This document shows, one piece after another, positions 10,015-20,022 of a stretch of DNA of 64,000 bases (its first letter is position 1; each line of letters starts with the position of its first letter). The position numbers and the translations under genes are program-made. The notes beneath the pieces were generated by a model. It was not told the DNA's origin. It did not search any database and worked only from the letters and a program-made list of their open reading frames with translations. The stretch comes from Bolinopsis microptera (Eukaryota; Ctenophora; Tentaculata; Lobata; Bolinopsidae), in NCBI RefSeq assembly GCF_026151205.1, contig NC_087076.1, positions 6,603,902-6,667,901 on the forward strand, given 5' to 3'.

Positions 10015-11142
10015 ATGAGATTTTCGAAAGTGACGTCTTTTGTCATCAGGAAGCTTCAGGAGCTTGCTAACTGTACTTTTACCATGAAGCATATCTCGGG
10101 GAAGAGAAACCAGAAGTGTGGTGGATTTAACCGCTATAAATACCAGGGTTATGGTAAATCTCGAGAAAATGTAGCGAGCATTGGTAGCAGTTGCACTTTT
10201 AGTCTTGAAGCTGCCTTAGAGGGAGTAAACCGGGTGACACGTGAACATTATAGATGTAAACACCCGATACTGTTTAAGAGGATGCAAGTACCGGTTAGCA
10301 GCGAGACAGTGGTTAAGGATGATTGCAGTAATATGATCGAGGAATCTTGCAATGAGTTGAGTGTTGAGGATAGTATGATTCCGGCGTTTTTGTTTGATGA
10401 GAAGTTTAGTGATGACCATAGCACAGTAAACATTGTTCAGATTACGCCTGAAGTTGATAGCCGCCATTGCAATTGTAGTCTTACTCAGGCTGATACTACA
10501 GAGAAGGCATCAGTAGTTGCGGGAGCAGTTGATGCGGTGGAAAATGTTTCAGCGGTTACTAGAGATGTAAGCTCTCTAGAGAGAGGGGTCTTGTGTGCAG
10601 CAAGTAAGCCACCTCAGGCATACAATAAGGCTAAGAGCAGTGGAGCTGAGTTAAAGACGGACTCATCGGAGCGATTTTTAGATTATTCCGATAGTAATAG
10701 TGAAGAGGAGACAGATTTTCAGCTGAGAAGAGCACCAGTTGTAAGGAGAAGAGAGGTTCATCCGAAGAAGTTTCGTCTGGAGAAGGATGGTGCAGCTAGC
10801 ATTTACAAGCAACCTAGTTTTAGTTCTACTCCTAGAGTGGTAATTAAACCTGCTCTCCTAGATCTCAATTCGACTAATCCTAGTTTACGCACTGTAACAC
10901 CTTTCACACATAACATTCCCTCAGGCGATAGTGTAGAAACAGTTGATAATTCTGCAGAGTTTTTCACTCCAGCTAGAGAGAGATCGACCGCTAGAAGAGC
11001 ATCGAGTCCGCTCGTTAGTGAAAGAACAATAGGACGTAACAGTTCTATGTCACATGATGCTGAGGAACGGAGACAACCTGACCGTTTAGAGTACGAGAAA
11101 ATAAGTTTGGTCAAGGATCTTTTGAAACTCTTGAGCCAGTAA
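10015..11142 (+). CDS. 375-aa frame: RNase H tail fused to an uncharacterised C-terminal region
   Basis: The first 40 residues include ELANCTFTMKHISGKRNQ, which matches the end of a Ty3/gypsy RNase H domain (the KH.PGK.N block). After this the sequence is low-complexity, Ser/Glu/Arg-rich and hydrophilic, with SDSNSEEETDFQLRR and a basic VVRRREVHPKKFRLEK, and no enzyme motif. The fusion implies that RT and integrase were removed by deletion joining this tail to the 3' end of the internal region. The C-terminal function is unknown. Confidence 0.55.
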   Translation: MRFSKVTSFVIRKLQELANCTFTMKHISGKRNQKCGGFNRYKYQGYGKSRENVASIGSSCTFSLEAALEGVNRVTREHYRCKHPILFKRMQVPVSSETVVKDDCSNMIEESCNELSVEDSMIPAFLFDEKFSDDHSTVNIVQITPEVDSRHCNCSLTQADTTEKASVVAGAVDAVENVSAVTRDVSSLERGVLCAASKPPQAYNKAKSSGAELKTDSSERFLDYSDSNSEEETDFQLRRAPVVRRREVHPKKFRLEKDGAASIYKQPSFSSTPRVVIKPALLDLNSTNPSLRTVTPFTHNIPSGDSVETVDNSAEFFTPARERSTARRASSPLVSERTIGRNSSMSHDAEERRQPDRLEYEKISLVKDLLKLLSQ

Positions 11143-11714
11143 AGGACGGGGAGATGCCCAGATTGAGGGAATTTCACTTACTTTGGAATCTAGTTTCAGT
11201 ACAGTAATTTCTTACGTAGCTAGCTTTTCTACTTAGTACTTAGCAGTGGTACTGTACCTTACTGAGGATAACACGTGGTATCTTTCAGAACAGTACTGAT
11301 AGGGATAATAGGATCTTTACTCGCAACACGACTCGCTCAGGGCTGCTTTAGTGGCGGAAACGTAGAAACTTTCGAATTTATTTTGACTTCTTTGTTTGCT
11401 TGTCAAGGACGAATTAGAGATTCGATACATCTCTATCTAAGGATGAAGACTCAACACCAAAGACTCTACAGCTTGGTGCAAGAGGGAAGTATTTGAAGGT
11501 TTTGAAAGATTTGTGAAAGTCAATTTCAGTTTTAACTTTAGGATTTTGATGATTTAAATTTAATGCACAGGGTTAGGGCCGTGTATTATATTTTGAGACT
11601 TGACTTATTTTAAGTTTTGGACTTTTGATGCGTGGGAGCATTGAAATTTAAATTTTGAGAAGGGCGATTATTTTATTGTTTTAAAAATATTCGAAAAAAA
11701 TTTTTGGGTAGAGA
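11143..11714. other. Noncoding 3' internal region of the LTR element
   Basis: No convincing gene; a 73-codon frame at 11275 has no recognisable features. A purine-rich stretch ending GGGTAGAGA directly before the 3' LTR may be the polypurine tract. Confidence 0.5.
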
Positions 11715-12395
11715 TGTTGTAATATGGTATTTAGAGATATCTTTTAGGATATCTTAGTTTTAGTATAACGTTTAAGGGACGTAGAATTTAGTATGTATTT
11801 CCGGGTATATAATAACCAATGTTTTTATATGTTCGTATTTGGGAGTTACACATTTTGAGTGTAGGTCGGTTGGCTGGCAGAACTACTGTCAGACTAACTG
11901 TCTGAAACGAGCCGTCCGCTCACTTTGCACCTGACTTACAGCCAGGTTGGTCCTCGCGACCACAGCGTGACTGCTAGTGGAGTGCTCATTGGCGAGACGG
12001 CGTGCCACGTGGTACAAGCAGATGCGTTGTGCCGTCACGCAGTGTGGCGTGACGAAGTTTTTAGAGTATACCCGGAGAGCCGGATGTGGAGAGCTCACTT
12101 CTTAGTTGCCCCTTAATCATTTTTAAGGGATTCAAATTGACGGTAGCCAGTCTTACTGAGCACTACCATTTGTGATTAGACACGTCGAGTGATCTATTAG
12201 TCACGTCAATTGATTGGAGCGAACACTTAGAGGTTTTTATCTGTTGACGTTCACTTTGTATTACTTTTCCATTTAATTAATTATCCATTTTAATTTACTC
12301 GTTTCCTTTCTACATACGGTACGCCCTGCCGTTCGTGCTACGTGACTAGAGCTTGACTAGCATACACTAAACACTAAGGAACTCAGTTTTCTATA
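11715..12395 (+). repeat. 3' LTR
   Basis: 681 bp, same length as the 5' LTR and without a difference at the stretches compared. It is followed by the GAGG target duplication and then the interrupted endonuclease frame. Confidence 0.9.
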
Positions 12396-12399
12396 GAGG

Positions 12400-15108
12400 A
12401 ATGGTGGAGGGGTCATGATTGCAGTGAGAGCAGACCTTGATCTAACTTCAAAGGAAGTTCATCTCAAGTATGGTGCAGAAATTCTTGCTGTGGAATTTAA
12501 GACATCCACTGGAATTAAGTTTGTTGTATGCACATGTTATCGTGTTGGTACACTGGGCTCCGCAAATCATGAAAAAATTGTTGAGTCTTTGAAAACTCTT
12601 CTCAGAAGAAGAGGACTGAGTAAAGTCTTCATACTAGGAGATTTTAACCTGACCGGAGTTTCCTGGTCTACCCTGGCCAGCTCCTGTCCTATTGAGCAAT
12701 CTTTTGTTGAATCTTTTGTTGATCTAGGCCTTCAACAATGTGTGTTAACACCTACCCACTGCAAAGGCAAAACACTTGACCTATTGCTCACAAACTCTGT
12801 GTCAAATATTAATGACCTAATGGTAGGTGAGAGAGATAGTGCTTGCAAGTCTGACCACTTCCCCATCAATTTTAAGATCAACGTTAAAGTTGGTAGGAAG
12901 AAGCCAGTCAGGCGTATGTGCTATAACTTTAAGACTGTGAACTGGGAGAGGCTAAACCATGAACTCCGACACACGAATTGGGATGCATTGCTCAATGGCA
13001 CAGAACCTGAAATTGGATGGAAAAAATTTAAGGACAAACTTTTTAATGTCACAGATAAATTTGTTAAAAAATGCTCTGTCAAGACTGATGGCCAAGATCC
13101 ATGGTTTGACTCGGAGTGTTATGATGCATGGCGTAAGAAAGTGAGATTACATAAAGAAAGGCATAAAAGTGATAGAGCTGAAATTGCATTCTCCCTTGCT
13201 AGGAAAAATTTCAAAAATGTGGTTGCTCAAAAAATGAGGGAAACATTAAATGAATCTGATGATAGTGCTTTAATAACAAAAAAATTTTGGTCCTATGTCA
13301 AATCGAAGACAGCTAGTCAGCGGATCCCTGAGTTTGTAAGCCACAAAGGCACTGTCCGCAACTGCCCTGAAGACCAGGCCAACCTATTTAATGACTTTTT
13401 CTTCGAGCAGTTCTCTGAGGCATCAACTTATGACATAGATATAGATTACTCTAATGATTGGCGCTTTGATATTGAATTTGACCACAGAAGGGTTCGCAAA
13501 ATCCTTTCCAATATTAATGCTAATAAAGCTTATGGACCTGATGGTATCCATGGGAAACTTTTGAAAAACTGTGCGGTTGGGCTCGCATACCCTATATCAA
13601 TACTTTTTCATTCATGCTACAACATTGGGACACTACCAAGGGAGTGGAAACTGGGGCACATTGTACCAATATTCAAGAAAGGGGATAAACATGAGGTTTC
13701 AAATTATAGGCCAATTTCTCTTACATGCTTAATCACAAAAGTTCTTGAACGCATAATAAGAGATGAGTTATTGGCACTTACTAATGGCATGATCAATGAC
13801 AAACAGCATGGTTTCCGAGCTGAGAGATCTTGTGCAACTAATCTTGTAGGACTGTGCGACAGCCTAGCGCTCTCACTGAATGAAAATATGAGAACAGATG
13901 TAGTCTACTTTGATTTTGCCAAAGCATTTGACTCGGTTAACCATGATCTTATATTATTTAAGCTAAAGAGCAAATTTGGTATTGATGGGAGGCTACTGAA
14001 ATTCATCACTGATTATCTAAGAGACAGGCAACAACAGGTCTTGATAAGTGGCAAGTTTTCTTCTATGAGAAACGCCCAGTCTGGTGTACCTCAAGGGTCA
14101 ATTTTGGGACCATTGCTGTTCATTATGTTCATTGATGATATATCAGTGGGGATTTCACCAGGCACACAACTGTCACTGTATGCCGATGATACTAAAATTT
14201 GGCGTAAGATTGTTTCGGAGTCTGATATCCTGCGACTGCAGAAGGACATTGATTATCTCCATGACTGGTCACTTTCTAATAAAATGAGATTTCATCCCGA
14301 CAAATGTAAGGTCCTCACCGTCGCAGGAAGGATATCCGAAACAGTTTCCCTCCTTAGTGTCCTACCACTCTTTAACTTTGTATACTCCATGGGAAGAATC
14401 ACACTTGACTATGTTGATCATGAAAAGGATCTGGGTGTAATTGTGACATCAAATCTCGATTGGAAAGATCAGTGCTCCAAAGTCCTTTCTAAGGCAAACC
14501 AAAAATTAGGCATGGCGAGAAGAAATTGTTATTTTGTCCAAGACGTAAATCGTCGTAGAGTACTGTATCTCACTTTAGTGAGGAGCCTATTTGAGCATTG
14601 CTCGGTTATATGGAGACCAGTCACAAAATCCCAGATAAGCAAGCTGGAGGGCCTCCAAAAGCGTGCTATTAAGTGGATTCTTCACGAGGAGTATATGAGT
14701 TATCCACCATCCACATACATTCAAAAATGCAGACAGCTGAAGATTATGCCGATTGAAGACCGCTTTGACTTCTTGGATCTCATCTTCTTCTTTAAAATTG
14801 TGAAGCAACATATACCTGTCACTTTACCCTCATATTTGCAACCATTTCAAGGCCACTCAAGGCTCAGAAATAGTCACATGGACTCTCTATGTTTTGTAAG
14901 CTCTATCTCACCTCGAGCAAGCTCCAACGCTTTTGCCAAGAATTTCTTCTATAGGACCCACACTAAGTGGAATCACATTCCTCTAGATATCCGTGAGATA
15001 GAGAGTATCACTGATTTTAAAAGTAAACTTTCCACTTACATGTGGGGGAAAATTATCCCGGTGGATTCGGACTCTGAACTTGACTATTCAATAGAAACAA
15101 ATCCGTAA
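12400..15108 (+). CDS. Endonuclease C-terminal part and reverse transcriptase of non-LTR element
   Basis: About 902 codons, uninterrupted. Endonuclease blocks GDFNLTGVSW (about 12637) and SDHFPI (about 12859) are present. RT blocks follow: FKKGDKHEVSNYRPISLT, QHGFRAERSC, YFDFAKAFDSV, SGVPQGSILGPLLF and the catalytic YADD at 14179-14190. The C-terminal region (RRVLYLTLVRS, QKRAIKWIL, FAKNFFYRTHTKWNHIP) is typical of jockey/CR1-type elements. All catalytic residues are present; only the LTR insertion upstream disables it. Confidence 0.9.
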   Translation, partial: NGGGVMIAVRADLDLTSKEVHLKYGAEILAVEFKTSTGIKFVVCTCYRVGTLGSANHEKIVESLKTLLRRRGLSKVFILGDFNLTGVSWSTLASSCPIEQSFVESFVDLGLQQCVLTPTHCKGKTLDLLLTNSVSNINDLMVGERDSACKSDHFPINFKINVKVGRKKPVRRMCYNFKTVNWERLNHELRHTNWDALLNGTEPEIGWKKFKDKLFNVTDKFVKKCSVKTDGQDPWFDSECYDAWRKKVRLHKERHKSDRAEIAFSLARKNFKNVVAQKMRETLNESDDSALITKKFWSYVKSKTASQRIPEFVSHKGTVRNCPEDQANLFNDFFFEQFSEASTYDIDIDYSNDWRFDIEFDHRRVRKILSNINANKAYGPDGIHGKLLKNCAVGLAYPISILFHSCYNIGTLPREWKLGHIVPIFKKGDKHEVSNYRPISLTCLITKVLERIIRDELLALTNGMINDKQHGFRAERSCATNLVGLCDSLALSLNENMRTDVVYFDFAKAFDSVNHDLILFKLKSKFGIDGRLLKFITDYLRDRQQQVLISGKFSSMRNAQSGVPQGSILGPLLFIMFIDDISVGISPGTQLSLYADDTKIWRKIVSESDILRLQKDIDYLHDWSLSNKMRFHPDKCKVLTVAGRISETVSLLSVLPLFNFVYSMGRITLDYVDHEKDLGVIVTSNLDWKDQCSKVLSKANQKLGMARRNCYFVQDVNRRRVLYLTLVRSLFEHCSVIWRPVTKSQISKLEGLQKRAIKWILHEEYMSYPPSTYIQKCRQLKIMPIEDRFDFLDLIFFFKIVKQHIPVTLPSYLQPFQGHSRLRNSHMDSLCFVSSISPRASSNAFAKNFFYRTHTKWNHIPLDIREIESITDFKSKLSTYMWGKIIPVDSDSELDYSIETNP

Positions 15109-15435
15109 AATAGTTTATTCAAGATTATCTATTCTTGCTGTCTGCATTCACATATTTCTCAATTTCATCTCACAGCACAATATTTTATGAATTGATTGAA
15201 TGGGTGTGTGATTTTGTTTAAAGTAACTTATTACAATTTTATAAGGGCCCATGCTTGTGCAGGAGCTGCATTTGCACTCAATATCTGTGTTTTGGTGACC
15301 CTCAGGTCCTTTGGTTACATACATTTTGTCCGAGACAATTTCAACTTTGACAATCCATGCTTAGAGGACAATATTATATTTAACTAATTCATTGTGTAAA
15401 CTTGTATGTAATTGACTGATTTGAAAGATTTCAAT

Positions 15436-15460
15436 AACATAACATAACATAACATAACAT
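15436..15460 (+). repeat. (AACAT)5 3' tail of non-LTR element
   Basis: Five perfect AACAT units end the 3' UTR, as simple-repeat tails do in many non-LTR families. They also abut the 3' end of the minus-strand element at about 15470, so the two elements lie tail to tail and one may have targeted the other's tail. Confidence 0.7.
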
Positions 15461-15558
15461 TATAAATAATGCCTCTCTGGGCATCTCAAAAAGAAATTCA
15501 TAGAAAATGAACACTTTACGTTTGAAACCATATAATTACAAACTTTTAAAAAATGTAA

Positions 15559-17298
15559 CTAAATACCTTTGATATTAACCTTCTTCCTCTTAGCTACCAA
15601 TGGATTATCTTTCATATAACTTACATAACTATTCCTATTAGACACAGACACATCTATCCTATCAAAGATGTCATATGAAAGTTCCCAGTGATGACCAAGC
15701 TTATTAGCTCGATATCCATGAAGCCGAAAGGCATCTAATCCCCTCTTGAAACCAGTAACTGACTCACAAGCTTTCACAAGTGGTGGTAGACTGTTCCAAT
15801 AGCGCAAGACCCTTTGGGCAAAGAAATCAGTCTCATTTGTGGTGAATCTATGAGTCTTTGATCTAGCAGCAACGGTCCTACCAGAACGACCAAATAAATC
15901 GGAACCATAACCCACAAAGCCTTCCTGGATCTTGAACATCTCAATGAGATCTCCACGAACCCTGCGTTCAAGCAGGGTTGTGAGGTTCAGCTTATCCAGT
16001 CTCTCTCTGTACGTCATGAGTCCCAATCCATCAATCATACGGGTGAACGATCTTTGAACACCTTCCAATTCAAGAATCAGTGACCAGTTTCCATGCCTAG
16101 CCATTGGAGCCCATGCCTGTGAACAATACTCTATATGAGGCTTTACTAAAGACTTATACAAGCCCAGCATAACGCTTTTCTCTCTTGATATAATATTTCT
16201 TGTAAGCCAGGCAATGGTACTATTAGCTTTAGCAATGCACTTTCTCACATGACCCTCAAAGTTGAAGCTGGTGTTAAAGACAACTCCAAGGTCCTTCTCG
16301 CTTTCAACACATCTCAAAGGCACACCACCAAACAAGTACTGATTCTTAGGATTACAAGAACCAATTTGCATGACCATACACTTATCTACATTAAAATTTA
16401 AACACCAACGAGACTCCCAAAGTTCTAGCAACTTCAAATCAGCTGTTAGATTAATAGAAGGATTAACAATCATTTTAACATCATCAGCAAAAAGTTTGAT
16501 GATAGCTTTGATTCCTTCTGGAAGATCATTTACAAATAAAAGAAAGAGCAATGGTCCCAAAACACTGCCTTGGGGCACTCCTGAAAGTATATACTTAATC
16601 TCAGAAAATTCATCTCCTACTTTAACTTTCATAGACCTCCCTACTAAAAAGTTTTCTAAAATACCAATTATCTCCTCAGGAACACCAACATTTCTTAATT
16701 TAACTAATAAACGGTGGTGTGGTACGCTATCAAAGGCCTTAGAGAAATCAAAGTATAATATATCAGCACAGCCACCTTCAGCCAGCAAGTCATTGACAGC
16801 GTCAATAGACTCCAGTAGGTTAGATAAGCATGACCGACCCTTCATGAAGCCGTGCTGCGTGCTACTAAGCACCTGTTCAACACCGTCGAGAATATACTCC
16901 CTAAGAAGCTTCTCATAGGCTTTGCATAGTATACAAGTCAGTGACACAGGCCTGTAATTATTAGGACTATGTACTGACCCCTTTTTGTGCAAGGCCACAA
17001 CAGTGGCAGTTTTCCATACCTCAGGAATATACTGCTCAGAAGCACAGGCACTAAACAGCAACACAACCGCATCCACAAAGGAACTGTTCTCACTTAAATA
17101 CCTCAGGAGTCTAGGATGAACACCATCAGGACCCATAGCTTTACTAATATCTAGTGATCCCAAAATCTTGGCAACACTTTCAGGGTGCACCATAAATTTA
17201 CTCCAGAAGTAATCATTATTACATTCTGTATAACAATTTTGAGGCAGAGGGCCAAAAGGTTCAGGTTTAAAAACTGACTGGAAAAAATCAGCTAACAC
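15559..17298 (-). CDS. Reverse transcriptase of second non-LTR element
   Basis: 579 codons. Motifs in order: KAMGPDGVHPRLLR, ALHKKGSVHSPNNYRPVSLT, TQHGFMKGRSCLSNLLE, ILYFDFSKAFDSVPHHR, SGVPQGSVLGPLLFLLF, and FADD at 16480-16491. A C-terminal region with KSLVKPHIEYCSQAWAP and YWNSLP follows, as in jockey/CR1-like elements. The frame starts downstream of endonuclease fragments, so it is the surviving 3' portion of a longer ORF2. Confidence 0.88.
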   Translation of the reverse strand: MLADFFQSVFKPEPFGPLPQNCYTECNNDYFWSKFMVHPESVAKILGSLDISKAMGPDGVHPRLLRYLSENSSFVDAVVLLFSACASEQYIPEVWKTATVVALHKKGSVHSPNNYRPVSLTCILCKAYEKLLREYILDGVEQVLSSTQHGFMKGRSCLSNLLESIDAVNDLLAEGGCADILYFDFSKAFDSVPHHRLLVKLRNVGVPEEIIGILENFLVGRSMKVKVGDEFSEIKYILSGVPQGSVLGPLLFLLFVNDLPEGIKAIIKLFADDVKMIVNPSINLTADLKLLELWESRWCLNFNVDKCMVMQIGSCNPKNQYLFGGVPLRCVESEKDLGVVFNTSFNFEGHVRKCIAKANSTIAWLTRNIISREKSVMLGLYKSLVKPHIEYCSQAWAPMARHGNWSLILELEGVQRSFTRMIDGLGLMTYRERLDKLNLTTLLERRVRGDLIEMFKIQEGFVGYGSDLFGRSGRTVAARSKTHRFTTNETDFFAQRVLRYWNSLPPLVKACESVTGFKRGLDAFRLHGYRANKLGHHWELSYDIFDRIDVSVSNRNSYVSYMKDNPLVAKRKKVNIKGI

Positions 17299-18572
17299 TT
17301 CTGCGTTTCAGAAGGAGACTTGGTCTCAGAACCATCATCTGTTTTAAGTCTTTCTACAGATTTTCTTAAAACACTTTTAGATTTAAGGTAATTAAAAAGA
17401 GGTTTACAATTTAACTTAAACAATTTAGTCACTTTATTCTCATATTTGATCTTTGCCTTAATCTCAGCGTTCTGGTACATCGCTGCTCGTACTCGCTGCG
17501 TTAAACATCAACCATCGTAGGATCCTCGTCAAAATCCTTCCATGCCCGGTCCTTGCACTTTCCTTTTCCTAACCAGACTAGAGCAATCCCAGGGAACCTC
17601 TGTAAGATCTCCCACCATTTAGTTGTTTTAAGGTGGGTGGTTGGAACACGATCTGAAATGACACTAAGTTTTTGGTGTAATTCTTCCCACATCTCTTCGA
17701 CCTGAAGATCTTCTCTAGAGTACCCCCAGCTGATGTCTGATGACTGTGTGTTAACAAAGTCCTGATCCACCTTATACCAGCTTTTCTTCTTAGATGTAAG
17801 GAACTCGACATTGTTTTTGACTTTCAGCTCGACCAGTAGTGATACATGATCGCTTTTACCCAGAGGAGCAAGGATATCAACATTATTTACAAAACAATCA
17901 TTATTGCAGAAGACCTGATCAAGCAAGGGAGCATTGAGTTGTATCACCAACCTTCCTGACACGTGTCGAAGACCCAGTGACATACCACTTCAAACCTTTC
18001 CTGGTAAAGACATTCAAGAATTCTGATTCATCAGCAACCTTCTGTCACATGAGTTTGGTGGGCGCTCGACTAAACTTTTGTCCCAGTTAACATGAGGTAG
18101 GTTCACATCGCCAACTATCACCAACTCTTCATCCGCATTAACTGGTAAACCTTCAAGAGCACCTAACAGGCCAGCATTGTCCTTCATATCAACAAGTGAA
18201 GTAGACCGATACAGACAAACAACATTGAACCTAACAGAGTCGATTACAATATTTACCGCAAGTGATTCAAGACCAGTAAACCAATCCAATCGTTCTACCC
18301 TCAGTGCTTTGTGGACAAAGATAGCAGATCCCCAAAACGTGTATCATTAGGTCTGTCTGCACGAAAGAGGTTGAATTAGGAATAGACACTTCAGCGTCAA
18401 CAATATCTGAATTTAGCCAGGACTCTGTCACACAAATGATCTGAACGTCGTGAGTCTCTGACAAAACCATGAGTTCCGTCATCTTATTGTACAGGGAATT
18501 AGCATTAGTGTACAGCATCCTGATACCCTGTGATTCCTTTACGCAACTCGCTACGTCTTTTTTTGACTTCAC
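17292..18572 (-). pseudogene. Frameshifted endonuclease and linker of second non-LTR element
   Basis: Pieces in shifted frames make up the domain: 18572-18267 with RMLYTNANSLYNKM and IICVTESWLNSD; 18289-18014 with VIVGDVNLPHVNW; 17983-17501 with APLGKSDHVSLL; and 17480-17292. The order Asn, Glu, GDxN, SDH fits an APE-type endonuclease. At least three frameshifts and a stop near 17500 make it non-functional. Confidence 0.8.
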
Positions 18573-18689
18573 AGCATTCTGGACAACATCTTCTTTATTA
18601 TCCGCATGCTTACATTTGTTACAGAAGCCACATCAGTTGGCAGTTCCTCTTTGGGTGGTTTGTCAGCAGTTACTTTCGTCCTCTTATCA

Positions 18690-19318
18690 GTTTCCAGTTA
18701 GCATTGCGTGTGTTCCACCGGATATCTCGATCCGCCTTGATCAAGTCAGGATTTATCCATACATCATCACTTTTCTTTTTCCATGATAAGCAAAACCCGC
18801 GTCCCATGGTTGTGTGTGTAAGTAGCTAACTCTTCACTCTTTAGCTTCGCAATGACCATTTCTCCCCTGTACTTTGTACGGTTGACGTTGCCAAATACAC
18901 CTATTCTCTTTGCTGATACAATGTCACTCTGGTTAAGATCTGTTGCATGTCGACAGATGATAGCCTTTAGTTGTTCCTGACTCTCATTTTCCTTATCTTC
19001 ATCAGGTAAGTTTGACAGAACAATGTTATTCTCCCGCTTTTTCCTTTCTGCATGTTAGCATCAATCTGTTGTGGAGATGGTGGTTATTGCAGGGCCTGCT
19101 GCGTGCTGACACACTTCAGCTATCAATTCTTCTGCTGCCCACTGGCTATCCTCAGCCCAACTCTTGTGTATCTTCTTATTGGCTTCTGAAACAACATCAT
19201 TTACAAGAACCTTCTGGATAGATTGTTCCACACTGGCGCTGACAGCAGTCTGTATAACACTTGTCAGTTCTTTAGCAACGTCATCAGTAAGTTTTTCAAA
19301 TTTGAGTTTCTCAGGCAA
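18690..19318 (-). pseudogene. ORF1-like region of second non-LTR element
   Basis: The N-terminal frame 19318-19061 (85 codons, MPEKLKFEKLTDD) is helical. In another frame, SDIVSAKRIGVFGNVNRTK and RGEMVIAKLKS resemble the RNA-binding ORF1 proteins that accompany jockey-like RTs. Frame changes near 19030 break it. The assignment rests on position and general composition. Confidence 0.45.
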
Positions 19319-19365
19319 CTGGGCTGTATTCTAAAAAAAAATTCTTTAAGAATACAGCCCAGTTG
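19316..19365. repeat. 17-bp perfect inverted repeat (hairpin)
   Basis: CAACTGGGCTGTATTCT at 19316-19332 pairs with 19349-19365 across a 16-base A/T-rich loop. It sits at the 5' edge of the minus-strand retrotransposon, and may be an element boundary or a separate snap-back insertion. Confidence 0.8.
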
Positions 19366-19527
19366 AAGTTTCTTTCAAAAGGACCATCCCTGCACCACGC
19401 ACGAACTCATTTCCCGATGATCTTTGTATTCAGATCCCACATTTGTAACTTGTGGTCAGATAGTCTATTCTAAATACCACAACTTAGCTGCGTACACATT
19501 TAACAAACTAACCCCTCCTACCATCAG

Positions 19528-19707
19528 ATACACGAGCCTATCTTCACTACACCACCAAGACACTGTTCTATTACACACCAACCCACTGGTGCTTCACCAG
19601 TACTCACTATAACACCATCAAAGGGTGCTCAAATGGTTTGGGATACTTCTACACCAATTCTTTCAAGAACGACCCCCTGAAATCTACATTCAATACGCCT
19701 ATCAATA
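19528..19707 (+). CDS. Putative extracellular-domain exon, unassigned
   Basis: An exon of 180 bases, phase 1-1, between acceptor CCTCCTACCATCAG and donor A/gtaagtg. It encodes TRAYLHYTTKTLFYYTP, then THWCFTSTHYNTIKGC and SNGLGYFYTNSFKNDP, with two Cys and many aromatics. Length and phase equal those of the Sushi exon 135 bases downstream, which supports a shared gene. The domain is not recognised. Confidence 0.55.
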
Positions 19708-19842
19708 GTAAGTGTATTAATCGTTTCCTATTCATCTTAAAGTTTGAACATATGGCGGATCTGTAGCTGTAACTGTTTTTTTCCTCTTTTCTCATTTCTA
19801 TCGAAATTCCTTCTACCAAACCATCTAACTCCTTTTCAACAG

Positions 19843-20022
19843 TTTATGAAGGGTGTTTTGTTCCGGATGTGCACAAAGCCACCGAAGTGAGGACCTCTGT
19901 TACTAACGGAGCGAGAGTGGGAGAAGAGATAACAGTTTCGTGTCCTGATCTTGGGGACAGAAAGTTCCTTTGTCAGACAGGGAACACGTGGGAGCCACCT
20001 GACGTGGCAGGTGCTTGTTTAG
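19843..20022 (+). CDS. Sushi/CCP-like domain exon
   Basis: 180 bases, phase 1-1, from acceptor TTTTCAACAG to donor TTAG/gtaaga. It encodes YEGCFVPDVHKATEV, then GARVGEEITVSCPD, RKFLCQTGNTWEPPD and GAC. Four Cys, the G(x)(x)V.(Y/F).C block and the Trp three residues before the final Pro-rich turn match a complement-control-protein module. It is one exon of a secreted or cell-surface protein, either the degraded gene 1 or another gene upstream of the ShKT exons. Confidence 0.75.

Larger units (their letters stand above)
8658..12395 (+). mobile_element. Internally deleted LTR retrotransposon with 681-bp LTRs
   Basis: Two 681-bp direct repeats (8658-9338 and 11715-12395) match at every stretch compared. 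GAGG flanks both sides (8654-8657, 12396-12399) as a 4-bp target duplication. Inside are a primer-site-like TGG (9341), a nucleocapsid frame and a 375-codon frame; protease, RT and integrase are missing. Matching LTRs and a clean target duplication indicate recent insertion, mobilised in trans by an autonomous relative. The LTR ends TTTTCTATA rather than CA. Confidence 0.9.
8260..15460 (+). mobile_element. Non-LTR retrotransposon (APE-type endonuclease + RT), interrupted
   Basis: An endonuclease start (8346-8657) and an endonuclease-RT remainder (12400-15108) are separated by a 3.7-kb LTR element. Taking out the LTR element with one GAGG target copy leaves the frame continuous at a codon boundary. 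The 3' end is a tract of five AACAT units at 15436-15460. Jockey/CR1-type organisation is inferred from the RT blocks. The 5' limit is uncertain: a stop at 8343 precedes the endonuclease frame, and a 33-codon frame from ATG 8260 overlaps it. Confidence 0.88.
15470..19315 (-). mobile_element. Second non-LTR retrotransposon, minus strand, decayed
   Basis: On the minus strand from about 19318: an ORF1-like frame, endonuclease fragments in several frames, then a 579-codon RT frame. The RT core is intact but the upstream parts carry frameshifts. It differs in sequence from the plus-strand element (FADD rather than YADD) and is a separate family. The 5' end lies near the 17-bp inverted repeat at 19316-19365. 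Confidence 0.85.

Noticed and set aside
16370..16918. 182-codon plus-strand frame
   Set aside because: It is antisense to the RT gene 15559-17298, whose motifs are unmistakable.
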